Shown here: piece by piece, positions 13,694 to 25,870 of the stretch | How positions within the stretch are numbered: the first letter of the stretch is position 1 | Layout: every line of letters starts with the position of its first letter | NCBI GenBank assembly: GCA_907163375.1 | Contig: CAJQUW010011508.1 | Location: 622,958-686,957 of the forward strand | DNA: 64,000 bases | Direction: 5' to 3' | From: Prostheceraeus crozeri | Lineage: Eukaryota; Platyhelminthes; Polycladida; Euryleptidae | The notes under the pieces: generated by a model | What the model was told of the DNA's origin: nothing | The model's database searches: none | The model's input: the letters and a program-made list of their open reading frames with translations, nothing else | Program-made: the position numbers and the translations under genes

Positions 13694-15059
13694 GAATGCC
13701 TAATTTTATGCAAGAACCCCAAGGTCGCAATGCCAATCTTTCCCGGCCTCATTGATTAATTTTGTCACAAGTTGGTCGAATTTTTGCATCTTGCGAATTC
13801 TTGCGTCTAAATCCATTGGCAGTGATGAAAATTTTGAAATATTAACTTAACCTGATGTGTCCACAATTAGATTGCAAATATTGTCATAAATACCATGGAT
13901 ATCTAGATATTTGTGTAAGTACATAATTAAGAAAGAAAAAACATCTAGTATGCGACGTCCCTGTCGTATTCTGTGATTACTCATGGACTCCTGTATATAT
14001 TGCACCTGGAAAGAAAGCTGAAATTCATTTATACACAAGACGGCTGATTTGACTCTGACAGCAGATGGAGAAAAATATCAGCTATCAAATGAAAGTGAGA
14101 TGTTTAAAGAAAAGGAAGTAAGAGTTTCTGGAAATCAGAAGAACATGGGATTGCAACCAACTCATCATTGCTGACTGAATATGGAATATTGACAATATTA
14201 AATGGAACAATAGCGTTTGACAGTATGATTTATACAACGTACGTACGTAAAATTATGGTCAATGGAGACAGTATCAGCAACGGCAGCTTTAGTCTGTATC
14301 AGTCTGTAATGTGAAACGTCCGATCCCGTCTTGATTTATGCCCCATTCAGGTGTGGAATATTAGTTATCGAGTGAAAGCGAGATGATTTATGAAGAAGTA
14401 GGAGTTTCTGGAAATCAGAAGAATATGGGATTGTAATCAACTGATCATCGTTTTACTCACTAATAAAGGACATTGAAAAACTGATACCTTGAACTATTTC
14501 ATCCATCAGATTTGAGACTCATTTTTTGAGACATTACTTCAAATTGCTATAGGCCTACTGCTGATATTCTATACCACCTTGTGTTTATCAGGAAAATGCC
14601 GCTTCGCTATATCCGTTCAAAGTGGTGTGATAACAATGGTAGAGCAATAAGCTGTCTATAAATATATAGAGTATAGAGCTGTCTATAAAAGTCAAGGAAG
14701 GGTTAAAGCAGACATATTTTGAAAAGCGACAGATAGTCGAAATTGCGTGTCACATAATTCTAGTCATCCTTGACATACATAAAATAATGCACTTTACACG
14801 TACGCAAAGAGAATTGCAGCTATCGTTTCAAATGGAGAAAGAATTTTTTAGATTGAAAGACCTAAACAATAGATTGTAAGAGCTATAGTATCCTTATGCT
14901 TTAATAAATGATGCAATTGCAGAAGCAGAAGCTTTTCAGCTGCTCCAACTACATCAATATGTGATAGCTCAAATAAATGGCAGTCTTTTGGTAGACTTTG
15001 GTGCAAAGAATTTGTACCGCAAACGTGGACCCGTTCTGCCGCAGTAGCTGAGAAGTGTC

Positions 15060-15949
15060 AGAAATGCTGGGTAGAAGAACTGCTGACGTAAAGAGACCCG
15101 GTATAAGGGAAATAGATGCAAATATTAGGCGAAGGGGATAAGCAACACAAGCTTTGGTGGTCTGGTGGACGGAAAGTCGAGGAGTCGTAATTCTTGTAAG
15201 AGATCGGTTAATAAGTAACGTGATTCAAATAGAGAGACCAAGTGCCGCTTTCATGAAGGTGAATAAGGTTTTGGAGGTAAAGTGATTCACATCTATTCAA
15301 TATATGCTCCCAGACAGGGAGATCAGCTGCTGAGAAGGATGATCTCAGGGAAAGTCTGGAAGATTAGATTTCTGCTGTTCCGCTTACTGAACCTTCGTGG
15401 ATTTCGAGGGATCTGAGTGGGATGCTGGTGCGGACATAAGATGATTTGAAGGAGTGATCCTTATGGTTTCAGTGGTAGAAATTCTGAATGTTTATTGCCT
15501 TCTGTCAAAGATACCGAATGATGGCTGTGAATACTAAGTTTCATAAAAACCGTGAAAACCTGATCACATGCATTAGTGAAGATGGTGCGACTAAAATAGA
15601 TTACATGCTGTAGAGACAAGAGAGTCATGTGGCTGTCAAGGAAGTAGAAAGCATTCCATGATAGGTCTGCCTAGCGCGATATCGGCTGTTGGTCATGGAT
15701 GTGTGTATACAGTAAGACGTAAAGACAAAAATGAATGTTCTTATCAGGAAACTGAAAGTGTGGAAATTGAAAAATGAAGAAGCGAGAAGAGAATTTGAGA
15801 ACGTTTGGCAGCCGAAAAATGAAGCTCAATCAGAGATCAGCTGGAACCAGCTTAAAAATAATGTCATGCAGTCAGCAAAACAAGTTCTTGGGGAGACAAG
15901 GGGGCCGACCACGTCAAGTGCAGCGAGAGACTTGGTGATGGGGTTGTGA
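15060..15949 (+). pseudogene. LINE fossil (RTE/CR1-like endonuclease and pre-RT region), copy 1
   Basis: Broken frames read as the apurinic-type endonuclease of a non-LTR retrotransposon. A WWSGGRKSRGV phrase and VILVRDRLIS at about 15150-15220 are followed by fragments resembling the YAPQ, DLSG and INYM/DYML regions up to about 15620. The open stretch 15731-15949 resembles the linker before the reverse transcriptase in such elements. Multiple stops and frameshifts interrupt it and no reverse transcriptase motif follows. It predates the segmental duplication, since both copies share the same lesions. Confidence 0.6.
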
Positions 15950-16917
15950 ACTGCAATTAGTCTTAAAAAACAAGAATTTGGCTTTCAAAAAGTGGCAGAA
16001 GTCAAAAATTTGAAAATGAGTGCACACTGTACGAAGATGCGTCAAAGTTGTCAAAGAAAGCTGTTGCTTAGACCTGAGAAAAATCGTGGTAGACATTGAG
16101 CAAGAACATCAGTAGGACCGAAACACAAAATAAGATGTTCAAGATTGCGCGACAAATGAAAACGGAAAGGAAATTTGTAGTTCAAGGAAACTTCGTGAAA
16201 AGTGAATGAGGAGAGATCTCAGTTGAGGAAGAAGATACTAAAATTCGTTGGAAGGAGTTCCTCCCTTGTGTAGACTGCCACGGATGACATCATCATTGAA
16301 GTGTACCAGTTGTCGGCGGATGGTCCCCGACCACCAGGAAGACTTGACAAGACCGTATCCAAGAAGACCTGGAGTCTCTTGAGGTCGTTCGAAATGGAAA
16401 CGGGTCATCGCAACTTCACCCAGCCCCGTAAGAAGAGACGTAAAATGAAGAAGCAAGATGTAAGAAGAAGGAGTCTTAACATTGATCCTGAAAAAGACTC
16501 AGTATCAGAGACACTGTAAGAATAAAATAGGGATTTTGACATTTATTAGTGCACTACTTTTACTCGAAACAATCCGAATGTCTATAACCTAATAATAAGT
16601 CATACAACTGACAGTCTTAATTTATTGAATACTTTCAAAAATATGAAAATAATGAGATATTTCGTCATAGTAAATCTTTACTTAATAAAATGAAAATGAA
16701 ACATAATGAACCAACTAATGGCATTAGCAAGCGCAGCCATAAATAGTGCAAATGCTGTAAACACTTGATTATTGGTAGCAACATAAGACTCAAAGTCAAT
16801 GGTGCCTACATTTATTGCAACATTGAATTTGATTTCAGTTGCGATTCCAGTAATAACACTGCAACCGATTGACCGTTCGTCGCCAAGAGAATGATGATAG
16901 CCCTATCTTTCTATGTT

Positions 16918-17075
16918 GAATGTCAGTAAACATATCAGTGATTGTTGTTATGATGAAGACACCAAATTGGAAGCTGCGCCTAATTTTCCAATTGTCAGAT
17001 AGAGCTCATAGACTGGAGAGGGAGGAAAAAGGAGACATATTTCAAATTAAACTTCAAACTAACCTTTAATTACCA
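16918..17075 (+). pseudogene. Decayed GIY-YIG retroelement tail, copy 1
   Basis: The nucleotide sequence from AGTAAACATATCAG onward aligns with 45160-45330. That related stretch is still open and reads as the C-terminal end of a GIY-YIG endonuclease (HIRECC, then a charged segment ending KPPL). Here it has several stops. It appears to be an old copy of the same retroelement family. Confidence 0.4.
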
Positions 17076-20000
17076 ATGAGCCCTTTTTGGTTTTTAGTTG
17101 CAGTATTATACTTGTTGTTTTTTATATTAGTTATTTTATATTTCTGTTATTTGCTTTTAATTTTGTCGTTTTCCTCGTGATTGCTTTATTAAAACGAAGC
17201 TTTCGGTAAGTATGGGTTTTTCCTAGGTTTTCTATGACTAAGCGAGAAGTGCTAAACCTGAACCGCAAAATTCATAAACGCATGTTTTCGTGCACCTTTG
17301 TTTATGAAACCAAGCACTCTCTGATTTAGCAAGCCTCCTTATGTCGGCAAACACAACACTTTGGACAAATTTAACCAAAATCTCGCTTTCAGCACCGATC
17401 AGACATAAAATGATTAGGGTTTCATGTATTCCCGAATTTCACCTAAATCCTGTTCCAATTTTCACGAATCGTTTCCTCTACCCATGCTTCGATAGAAGGA
17501 AATAATGAATTAGATTTCGTGGCAAATTACTTGTGGTCGGTGCACCGTAATGTGCGAATTTCGATCAAATTGATATTTCCTTTATGGTTTCAATTATAAT
17601 TCATGTTAATTCATTTTATCTACTATCTTAGTCACAGCAAATTGGAGAGAATATTCTAAGAATGCAGTGAAGTTAATCCAACTAGGAGAGCATTATTCAA
17701 TGCTATTTAATTATGAGCTTCTTTATCATGATAATGAAACCTTTTGAAAATCACAGCTATATCTCCTCTTGCTAAGATATAGGCTAGGCTTCTTAGCATT
17801 CTAGCGGCTATCGATTCGTCCGAAAGATTTTGTTTTGTCATCCGGTAACAGACTGATTGAAACCGCGTTTTCTTGCATATTAATTTGTAGATGGCGGTGA
17901 CATTACATCGGATCTTTCTACATTTCCTGATGTGCTCAGATATTTTGAAAAAATAACTTAACGTTAACTATTATGGTTCTAAAAGAACCAATTGAAAACC
18001 GCCATTAACTTTGTAATTTTAGTCATTGCAACTTTTCATCATTTTATGTTGCATATCTACACAATTGATGCTTTCATCTAGCTTTAAGGAATTCCACTAG
18101 AACTATCATAGAGACAAGCGGGTTCAGCATGACATAAATCACTTGCAAATATTGGCAAAATAAAACTAAAGGATGCTGATGTTTCAAATTCTTAAGCATC
18201 TTTAGAATTTTCCTAGTCCTCTATGACATTTTCATTGAATTCTAGAAAACATCAACACACGACAATCTAGTAGAAGACGAAACAAATTACATCTCGCCTA
18301 TACTTTAATAAGTGCGTCAGTGTAACTTACAAAATTTTTATAGCACCGAAAACACTGAGAATTTTCGATGCGCAGGTTATCATGACCGGTGCGAGCAGGT
18401 ACGGCTGGCGCACAGCCCTATAGATTACTATCTGCAACCTGACTGACATGCCCAGTCATTAATTGCGTAAATATTGAGAGCGTAATTTTCACACAAATTG
18501 CTTTATCAATGATGAATATTATATCGAATGTAAATGAATTTTTCCTTCATAAAGATTATTTGATTAGCACAGAACATACTAATTTAAGAGGAACCTCAAA
18601 AATAATCTGAAGGGGACTCAGAAATCATCGTTTCATAGGCCCAGGTTTATATCTAGCGATCGATTTCTTATCTACAGAGAACACCTGCTGTTGAGAAACA
18701 TTCTATCGAGGTTGGTTCTGTAGTCAGCTATGATTTCTGAGAAAATTGCTGGCTAGAAGACTTTTCTACAGCAGAAGGCGGAATGTGATGCGGCTTGTCT
18801 CTGATCCTACCAACTTCAGATCTGCTTGAAAGAATACTGAGATATACTAGAAGTGTCACATAATTCTCACAATTAGATACTGGTTTTTCCAACCAGGCGA
18901 TAGGAGGCTATGAGCCTGCTGCAGTCTGAAAGCATCTTTGATAGCCGAATGGGACTATTGAGATCTTCTGAACAATCGATCTCACAAGAAAACATATATT
19001 TTTTTCATGTCTTGATCTTGGCTTTGAAGTTTGATTCTGATATAAGACAGTTAGGTACCAGTGCCAAATTAAATCCTAATGATAGCACAGACGTGATTGG
19101 AAATGAGTTGAAGAGATTCCATGCCAATTGTGGCTCTATATTTGCTAGCCCTCGCTTAGTCTGAGAAAAGCACAGAAAATTTCATTTTAACGGAAAGTTT
19201 CACTACTTCTCATTGGATGGATATGCATATGTTTTTTTCTGATCCTGTCTTACAAGAGCAGAGAGCAGGAACTGGGTAGAGTTCGTCAGACGCGAGATTT
19301 GTTATATCCATGCGGTGTACATCATTCTTTTGAGTCTCATTTTTGGTCTCTTTCCCTGCCGAAACTCGTTCTGGCTATGCCGGACTGCATTATTTGGTCG
19401 TCTCATGACGGCCAATCTCAAAACAGCGAACAAAAGTTTGCGGTTAAATGAGGCAGACGTATTTTCTTATGCACAACTCTCAACGCAAATTGACACCTGT
19501 TCGCTATTTTAAGATTCGCTCTTATGACAGACACTGAACATTACAGGTATTGGTTGTAAGAGATGATGTCACACCAAACAATGAGGAAAACGACTGCCTT
19601 TTCTAAACAGCAGCAAAAGAAGAAGTCCGAGGTTACAGTCGTAACTGCATTCACAAACTATGGAGATAGACAAAAATTAACGTGTTGAAGGAACCCTGCC
19701 TTACAGCTATTCAATATAAAACCATGAAGAATTGTTTCAATGATATTTCTTATTTCCTACTTTCGCTCTTAGACTCTTCTTAGATATCCCCCTCTTTTCA
19801 CAGGTACGGGTCGCATCTGACTCATTTCGCTTGGGTCAACACTCAAGACCTGGTTCGATCGGAGCTTCAATTCGTAGCTTTATGGCAAAGCTCAGTGTTA
19901 CCAACACACAGCGTGCGATGGATCGAGAGAGTCTGTTGGGTCAAAACGATGATGATGCCGAGTTAATGGAAATCAAATAAATTCAGAGAAACTTCAAGTG

Positions 20001-21855
20001 AACATGACTTTTTGAAACTTTTCTCGCTGGAATACCTTGTTCCTGCGCGTGTGATTGATTTTCAAGCTGACCGTCCACGTGTCTCACTTAACCCGATATT
20101 TTGGTCCATGTTGAACTTTTTCTTATCGCGACGATCAAGGTGCATATTTTATATTTATTCTTGAAAACGATGACATTTTTCGATAATTTACGCACGCAGC
20201 CAAAAGAGATGCATGGAATAAATGCTCCGACAACTGATGCGCTGCTGACATTTTCCATTACAATGTAAATGATTTTTAAACACTCATGATGACAGTTAAT
20301 AAGTGTCAACACAATATAATTTATTCAATGCAATTGTTTTTCATCGAAAACAGATAGGAAAATTATCAATCTCGCTAGATTATAAATATCAATTAACTCC
20401 TGCATGTCAAGTCTATTGTTTGTGACACTCGGCATTGAGCGAAGCGTCCGCCAATTTAATTTCTATATATTTGATGTGTGACGGAATTATTAGCCTTCTA
20501 TTATCTATAAGCCATATTGCCAAATTTAGGTAGCTTGATGATATGGACTGACTTTGCAGAAGGACCTTAGAAATTCACGCGGGACTGAAAACGTACCGTC
20601 ATCAATTGTTCCTGTACTTCAATCCTGAGCCCGGGAAACACAAATTTAGTGTAGGCCCTAGAGTAGAATTTCCAACATAGGGAATTGATTTGTAATTATA
20701 TAAAGTGGAACGTGTGTAAAGTTAGCCGTACCAATATCCGTACCACATCGAAAATCGCGTGTGCCACTCTCGAAAACAGCATTAACACATAATTTTAGAG
20801 TGTGCCAACTTGTGCCACCAGTAATTTTTCAAAATAATGCGGCAGTTTGCGATAAATCGTCCATCAAAACTTCGAGGTGGTACGGATGTGTAGTTAGCCG
20901 TACCAATTTACAGAAAATATCTTAAATCCCATCTTTATGAATTTTCAACCACATGGACGTCTAAAATAACACGTCTGAAGCATGTGACACCCCGTACTTT
21001 GTCAAAATTCACAATAGTTACTGAGAAAATGGACAAAATGACCTCAAAGTGGTACGGATGTGAAGTTAGCCGTACCACTTGTGACAATCGCGTGTGCCAC
21101 TCGAATCAACCCTCCGAATACACTTATTGGGAGTGTGCCAGCCTGTGCCACCCCTCAGACAGCCCCAACTCTGCGTAGAATCCGATTTTCACAGGTGGTA
21201 CGGATAGGCTGTGGGGGTGGCTGCGGAGGAAAATCCGCATTTATGCGGATTCTGCGCAAAGTTGGGGCTGTCTGAGGGGTGGCACACGCGATTTTCACTG
21301 GTGGTTAGTGATGGAAATTTTCCGGAAAATTATGGAAAATTTTGATTTTTTGATAGGCCTTAGGCCTATAATTTGATCGCTTCCACTGCCGAGGCAGCTA
21401 CGTACCAATAAATTGGGTCTAAAACTCTTAATTTCATCATTATTTCGATTAAAGCGATCGTAGCAATGCGAGTTACGTCCGCGGATTTTTGAACATTCCT
21501 TTGCCACCAGTGGCTTGTGCCGTTTTGTTAGCATTTTTAACTATCACACAGACACCATTTGGGATAACGTGAATCTTGCTTTACAATAGGGGTATAATTT
21601 CATGCAATGTGAAAGATCTGGAGCAAAACTATGTGCTTCATTTCGGAGTTTGCTTATTAGCTTGAAAGTTGAGCTTTATTATGCAGCGTTGATCAGTGAA
21701 AGAAATTCTTCATGTGTTGATGAACAAGTGAAGTATAAGCACACATCCACGCAGCATTCATGAGCGACCATTTTGGATGACATAAAGACTGTAAACTCGT
21801 TAGATATTTGGTCACTAAAGATATCTGTGATGAGTAAAAGAATATCTGATAGCTG

Positions 21856-22154
21856 AAGTGTGTGAGTGATCCGCTGGAGACCAGCTTGGTGGAATGTCGT
21901 CTGATCAATAATCGTAAACCTCGGATGAACAGGCGTCACGAGGCAGTCGCAACACGGCTCCATCTACTGTAGTGCTTCACTTTTATCATATTAGGCCTTG
22001 ATAAAGCGTCAGGACGGGAAACGTCGGCCACCTTGTGTCTTTATTTAAGTCATTATAATTTTCGGCCTAACAACAATCGGGAGAGTTTTGTGCCTACACA
22101 CTCGTAGTGTATATTTTTTGAATAATGGTCCTCCCGCCCAAAGCCATCAATTAT
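21856..22154 (+). repeat. Left pseudo-LTR of the Penelope-like element
   Basis: Direct repeat of 24747-25045 (offset 2891 bp). It begins with coding sequence for the last 35 or so codons of the endonuclease, runs through the 3' untranslated part and ends just after the ATG of the ORF at 22125. The left repeat therefore supplies the ORF start while the right repeat carries its end, as expected for a tandem-derived Penelope copy. Confidence 0.9.
21994..22029 (+). ncRNA. Hammerhead-like motif in left pseudo-LTR
   Basis: A GGCC pair encloses CTTGATAAAGC, a short pairing segment and GGGAAAC before GTC. Penelope-like elements are known to carry hammerhead ribozymes in their pseudo-LTRs, with core CUGANGA and GAAA. 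The first box here deviates from the CUGANGA consensus, so self-cleavage is uncertain. Confidence 0.4.
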
Positions 22155-24863
22155 GTCACTTCCGCTATCCTTGATTGTGATCAGCGAGCTCATGCAAAAT
22201 CTTTCATTAACTTGCAGGTAAGATACGTGCGCGTCATCTGCGATATTTTGTTCCTCCAAGCATGCATTGCGAGTGCAGTTATCCCTTTCTTTGTGAGTAA
22301 CATGTTTACCATACCGGATGAATTTCATAGTGATAAAGTGGTGTGCAGAAAGGTCAGATCTTTGGAGTTGGAGATACTTCGCACAAGTTTGAACAATCTC
22401 CGATCGAAAGAGGAATTTCTTGAGCAACGCCGTGGATATGAGTACCTCACGATTACTAGAAGTGTCCCACTTGATGTTTTGCACCAAATGTTCCAGATTC
22501 TGATTGAGGATCTCCATTTAGAGGAGCTGAAGAAGTTCAAAACTCATTGCAGGATTTGGAGTAATTTGTCTCTCACATCTTTTCCAATTCCGGCTGGACA
22601 TTATAGTGCTGTCGTTGCTCCTAAATTTCCTTTTCATTATGTGGATGTGTTTCTGTGCCAGGATAACAATGTATCGCAAGAGGGTGAGTTGCAACGGTCT
22701 CGTGACGCTTTTTGCAGTAAATACAGTAATGAAACGGACCTATCTTTACCAGACCATTTGACTGATCTGATAAAGAGGGGACCGAACTATCGCATTCCAC
22801 CTAAGCTCACGGATGATGTTATGGATGATGTTGAGCTAGCGCTTGATAGATTAACTTATAATTTACGTTGGAAATATCAGTACAAGGCTACAATAGACAA
22901 TCGTAATTTAATTATTCCTTTTCAAAAGAATACTGTAAAGTTACCAGATAGTATGTCTGAAGCTGAAGAAAAGAACCTTTTCCTTTTCAAAGAAAGCGTA
23001 AAGAGTACAATCCAAAAAGAAATTGACCATGTTAAGAAAAGTAACGTGTACAAACAATTCAACAAGAACGTAAAGGAAAGTCGATCATTTATAAAAAACA
23101 ACGACCTGATGATAGTACCTACTGATAAAAGCAATCGTCTTTGTGTTACTAAAAGTTCGGATATGCGAGCACGCACCAGTATGATATTATCTGATACTGA
23201 TACGTACAGAGCTATCGATAAAAGTCGTAAACTGAATATTGAAAAACAAGCTAACAAGATTGTCAATAATGTTCTCAGTGATAAGTTGAACAAATCTGAC
23301 TTACAACGTATGCATGTTTCTGGATCACAGCCATCTCAATTCTATGGTCTAATCAAAGACCACAAAAACAAAAACGATAGCAATCAATATCCTCTGCGGC
23401 CTATTGCCTCGGTGGTAAACAATCCCACTAACAAAATTGACTGGTTATGTGGAAAGATTTTGAATCAGTTGGTCGGTTTCGTACCCGCCCACCTCTACAG
23501 TTCTCTTCAATTAATCGAAATTTTAGAGAATTTTAACATGTCCAGTACTCATAACATGACTGACCCTGTGTTCATATCTATGGATGTGACTAATTTGTAC
23601 CCCAGTGTGCCTATTGGTGAGGCACTACAAGCTGTTATGGATTTCGCTAAGGATAGATGGGAGCAGATTGATAATTTCGGCATTAGTTTGGATCAATTTT
23701 CCACTATGCTAAGATTCATTTCTTACAACTATGAGATAGAGTATGACAACAATGTATATTTACAAATCAAAGGGGTTCCTATGGGGTCGCACTATGCACC
23801 ACCTTTGGCAATTATCTTTATGAACCATATTGAGAGGAAAGCTATCTCCTTATTGAAGGAGCACGTGGACTTAGAAACGTTGATCTATAAGCGCTATATC
23901 GATGATTCTATAATTGGCCCTCTGCAGTTTGATATGAAATTGTTCGATACAATTTCTAAAATTTTCAATTCTGTCAATGAAAGTATAAATTTCACCCTTG
24001 AAATTCCAGAAAACAACGAAAAACTAAATTTCCTAGATATAAGTGTCTGGGTAAGGAATAAAAAGATTGTTCATGAATTGTTCACTAAAGAATTAGCTTC
24101 TGGTAACTCTTTAAAGAAAGACAGCTGGGTCCCGAACTCGACTAAATCAAACTTCGTCAAACAAAAATTTCACAATTTAGAAGTAAGATGCAGTAATTCT
24201 CTTCCAGAAGAAAGTAAAAGCATGCTCATGGAGAAGTGTAAAAACAACCTGAAGGATAATGGGTATTCAGAAAAGTATATTCAAACTCAGCTGTACAGTA
24301 ATGACAACAAAAGCAGAAATAAAAGCAGAAGTATTAGAGATAACACGAACAAATGTATCTTGAAACTACCTTTCATTAGTGACAGCATGATAAGAAAAAT
24401 AAATTACCACATACGTAAATCCAAATTGGACATCAAGTTTGTCACAACGGGTAACAAAAAACTGCGTAACGTATTGAACATTAAGCCATTCCAAAAACAT
24501 GCAAACTGTGAACTTTGTACGAAGCTACCTGATAAAAACAGATGTGATACTACATGTGTTGTATATGAATTTACATGTATTCACTGCAAATCTACATATA
24601 TCGGTAAGACTTCTCGTCCGTTCTACACTAGATACAAAGAACATAAATACAGTATTAACAAAAATAATAACAGTAGCGCCCTATGCGAGCATATAAAAGA
24701 ATGTCATAGATGTAACAGTATAGATGATTTTAGCATTGCGTTTTTAAAGTGTGTGAGTGATCCGCTGGAGACCAGCTTGGTGGAATGTCGTCTGATCAAT
24801 AATCGTAAACCTCGGATGAACAGGCGTCACGAGGCAGTCGCAACACGGCTCCATCTACTGTAG
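22125..24863 (+). CDS. Penelope-like reverse transcriptase with GIY-YIG endonuclease
   Basis: A 912-residue intact protein that would copy its RNA into DNA at a nick made by its own endonuclease. The N-terminal third is charged and helical. The reverse transcriptase spans roughly residues 320-680, with FYGLIKDHK, a PLRPIAS block, FISMDVTNLYPS (first catalytic Asp), KGVPMGS and the YIDD catalytic pair at residues 591-594. A Cys-rich linker (CELC, then CDTTC) leads into the GIY-YIG nuclease: VVYEFTC, then STYIGKTSRPF near residues 823-833 with a following Arg/Tyr/His helix. The catalytic motifs I can place all look present. The first codons lie in the left pseudo-LTR and the stop in the right one. 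It is a good candidate for a recently active element. Confidence 0.95.
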   Translation: MVLPPKAINYVTSAILDCDQRAHAKSFINLQVRYVRVICDILFLQACIASAVIPFFVSNMFTIPDEFHSDKVVCRKVRSLELEILRTSLNNLRSKEEFLEQRRGYEYLTITRSVPLDVLHQMFQILIEDLHLEELKKFKTHCRIWSNLSLTSFPIPAGHYSAVVAPKFPFHYVDVFLCQDNNVSQEGELQRSRDAFCSKYSNETDLSLPDHLTDLIKRGPNYRIPPKLTDDVMDDVELALDRLTYNLRWKYQYKATIDNRNLIIPFQKNTVKLPDSMSEAEEKNLFLFKESVKSTIQKEIDHVKKSNVYKQFNKNVKESRSFIKNNDLMIVPTDKSNRLCVTKSSDMRARTSMILSDTDTYRAIDKSRKLNIEKQANKIVNNVLSDKLNKSDLQRMHVSGSQPSQFYGLIKDHKNKNDSNQYPLRPIASVVNNPTNKIDWLCGKILNQLVGFVPAHLYSSLQLIEILENFNMSSTHNMTDPVFISMDVTNLYPSVPIGEALQAVMDFAKDRWEQIDNFGISLDQFSTMLRFISYNYEIEYDNNVYLQIKGVPMGSHYAPPLAIIFMNHIERKAISLLKEHVDLETLIYKRYIDDSIIGPLQFDMKLFDTISKIFNSVNESINFTLEIPENNEKLNFLDISVWVRNKKIVHELFTKELASGNSLKKDSWVPNSTKSNFVKQKFHNLEVRCSNSLPEESKSMLMEKCKNNLKDNGYSEKYIQTQLYSNDNKSRNKSRSIRDNTNKCILKLPFISDSMIRKINYHIRKSKLDIKFVTTGNKKLRNVLNIKPFQKHANCELCTKLPDKNRCDTTCVVYEFTCIHCKSTYIGKTSRPFYTRYKEHKYSINKNNNSSALCEHIKECHRCNSIDDFSIAFLKCVSDPLETSLVECRLINNRKPRMNRRHEAVATRLHLL

Positions 24864-25045
24864 TGCTTCACTTTTATCATATTAGGCCTTGATAAAGCGT
24901 CAGGACGGGAAACGTCGGCCACCTTGTGTCTTTATTTAAGTCATTATAATTTTCGGCCTAACAACAATCGGGAGAGTTTTGTGCCTACACACTCGTAGTG
25001 TATATTTTTTGAATAATGGTCCTCCCGCCCAAAGCCATCAATTAT
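24747..25045 (+). repeat. Right pseudo-LTR of the Penelope-like element
   Basis: Matches the left repeat over 299 bp. It includes the ORF stop at 24861-24863, the hammerhead-like motif at 24885-24920 and a second copy of the ORF start region. Confidence 0.9.
24885..24920 (+). ncRNA. Hammerhead-like motif in right pseudo-LTR
   Basis: Second copy of the motif at 21994-22029, lying about 20 bp after the ORF stop, as expected for a 3' untranslated structure of this element class. Confidence 0.4.
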
Positions 25046-25870
25046 ATCTGATAGCCTCTAACTTCTGGCCTATTGTCCGACATCTTCGCTGGGGATACAC
25101 ATCTTCCAGTTCAGATGGTTCAGATAGTTCCAATTCGATTTCAGATCTGAAATAGACATGGAAAGGTGCAGTTGGTTACAAAAGTTGACATACTGGGTTG
25201 ATAGAGAAGTTTTCGGTCTTTAAATATTACATAGTCTTTTCAAACGACTATAATAAGTCTCCAAAACAAGGGCAAAAACGTCAATCACCAAAAAATAAAT
25301 TTCAAAATTTTCTGGAAAATTTTCCATTTGCATCACTACAGGTGGTACGGATGGGCTGTGGGCGTGGCTGCGGAGGAAAATCCTCATTTGTGCGGATTCT
25401 GCGCAGAGTTGGGGCTGTCTGAGGGGTGGCACAGGCTGGCACACTCCCAATAAGTGTATTCGGTGGGTTGATTCGAGTGGCACACGCGATTGTCACAAGT
25501 GGTACGGCTAACTTCACATCCGTACCGCTTTGAGGTCATTTTGTCCATTTTCTCAGTAACTATTGTGAATTTTGACAAAGTACGGGGTGGCACATGCTTT
25601 AGACGTGTTATTTTAGACGTCCATGTGGTTGAAAATTCATAAAGATGGGATTTAAGATATTTTCTGTAAACTGGTACGGCTAACTTCACATCCGTACCAC
25701 CTCGAAGTTTTGATGGACGATTTTTCGCAAACTGCCGCATTATTTTGAAAAACTACTGGTGGCCCAAGCTGGCATACTCTAAAAATTATGTGTTAATGCT
25801 GTTTTCGAGAGTGGCACACGCGATTTTCGATGTGGTACGGATATTGGTACGGCTAACTTCACATACGTTA

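Larger units (their letters stand above)
21853..25043 (+). mobile_element. Penelope-like retroelement with pseudo-LTRs
   Basis: A 3202 bp insertion present in segmental copy 1 only (including one copy of the target duplication). The 11-bp target duplication ATATCTGATAG is seen at 21842-21852 and 25044-25054, and its single empty copy is at 38553-38563. The element carries one long ORF between two direct repeats of 299 bp that appear identical by eye. Direct pseudo-LTRs and a C-terminal GIY-YIG endonuclease are hallmarks of canonical Penelope-like elements. The intact ORF and matching repeats point to recent insertion. Confidence 0.93.
20710..25868. mobile_element. Foldback element of nested palindromes, copy 1 (interrupted by Penelope-like element)
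   Basis: The left end (ACGTGTGTAAAGTTAGCCG) and right end are inverted repeats of each other, with arms of several hundred bp (about 20710-21310 and 25335-25868). Each arm is built from smaller palindromes: recurring GGTACGG and CCGTACC pairs around a GTGAAGTTAG core, GTGTGCCA phrases, and an inverted pair flanking about 21200. The spacer between the arms is split by the Penelope-like insertion at 21853. No transposase is present. Short open frames in both arms are by-products of the symmetry. Confidence 0.7.

Noticed and set aside
16301-16519. Small basic open frame in both segmental copies (also 32967-33185)
   Set aside because: It lies downstream of the LINE fossil, has no domain, and is shared only because of the duplication.
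21060-21275. Matching 71-codon frames in the foldback arms (also 25302-25517 minus and in copy 2) that look like a conserved small protein
   Set aside because: They are created by the inverted-repeat symmetry; composition follows the palindromic repeats and there is no start context or homology.
22125-24863. Reading the reverse-transcriptase ORF as a telomerase or LTR-element gene
   Set aside because: The C-terminal GIY-YIG nuclease, the direct pseudo-LTRs and the lack of integrase, protease and RNase H identify a Penelope-like element.
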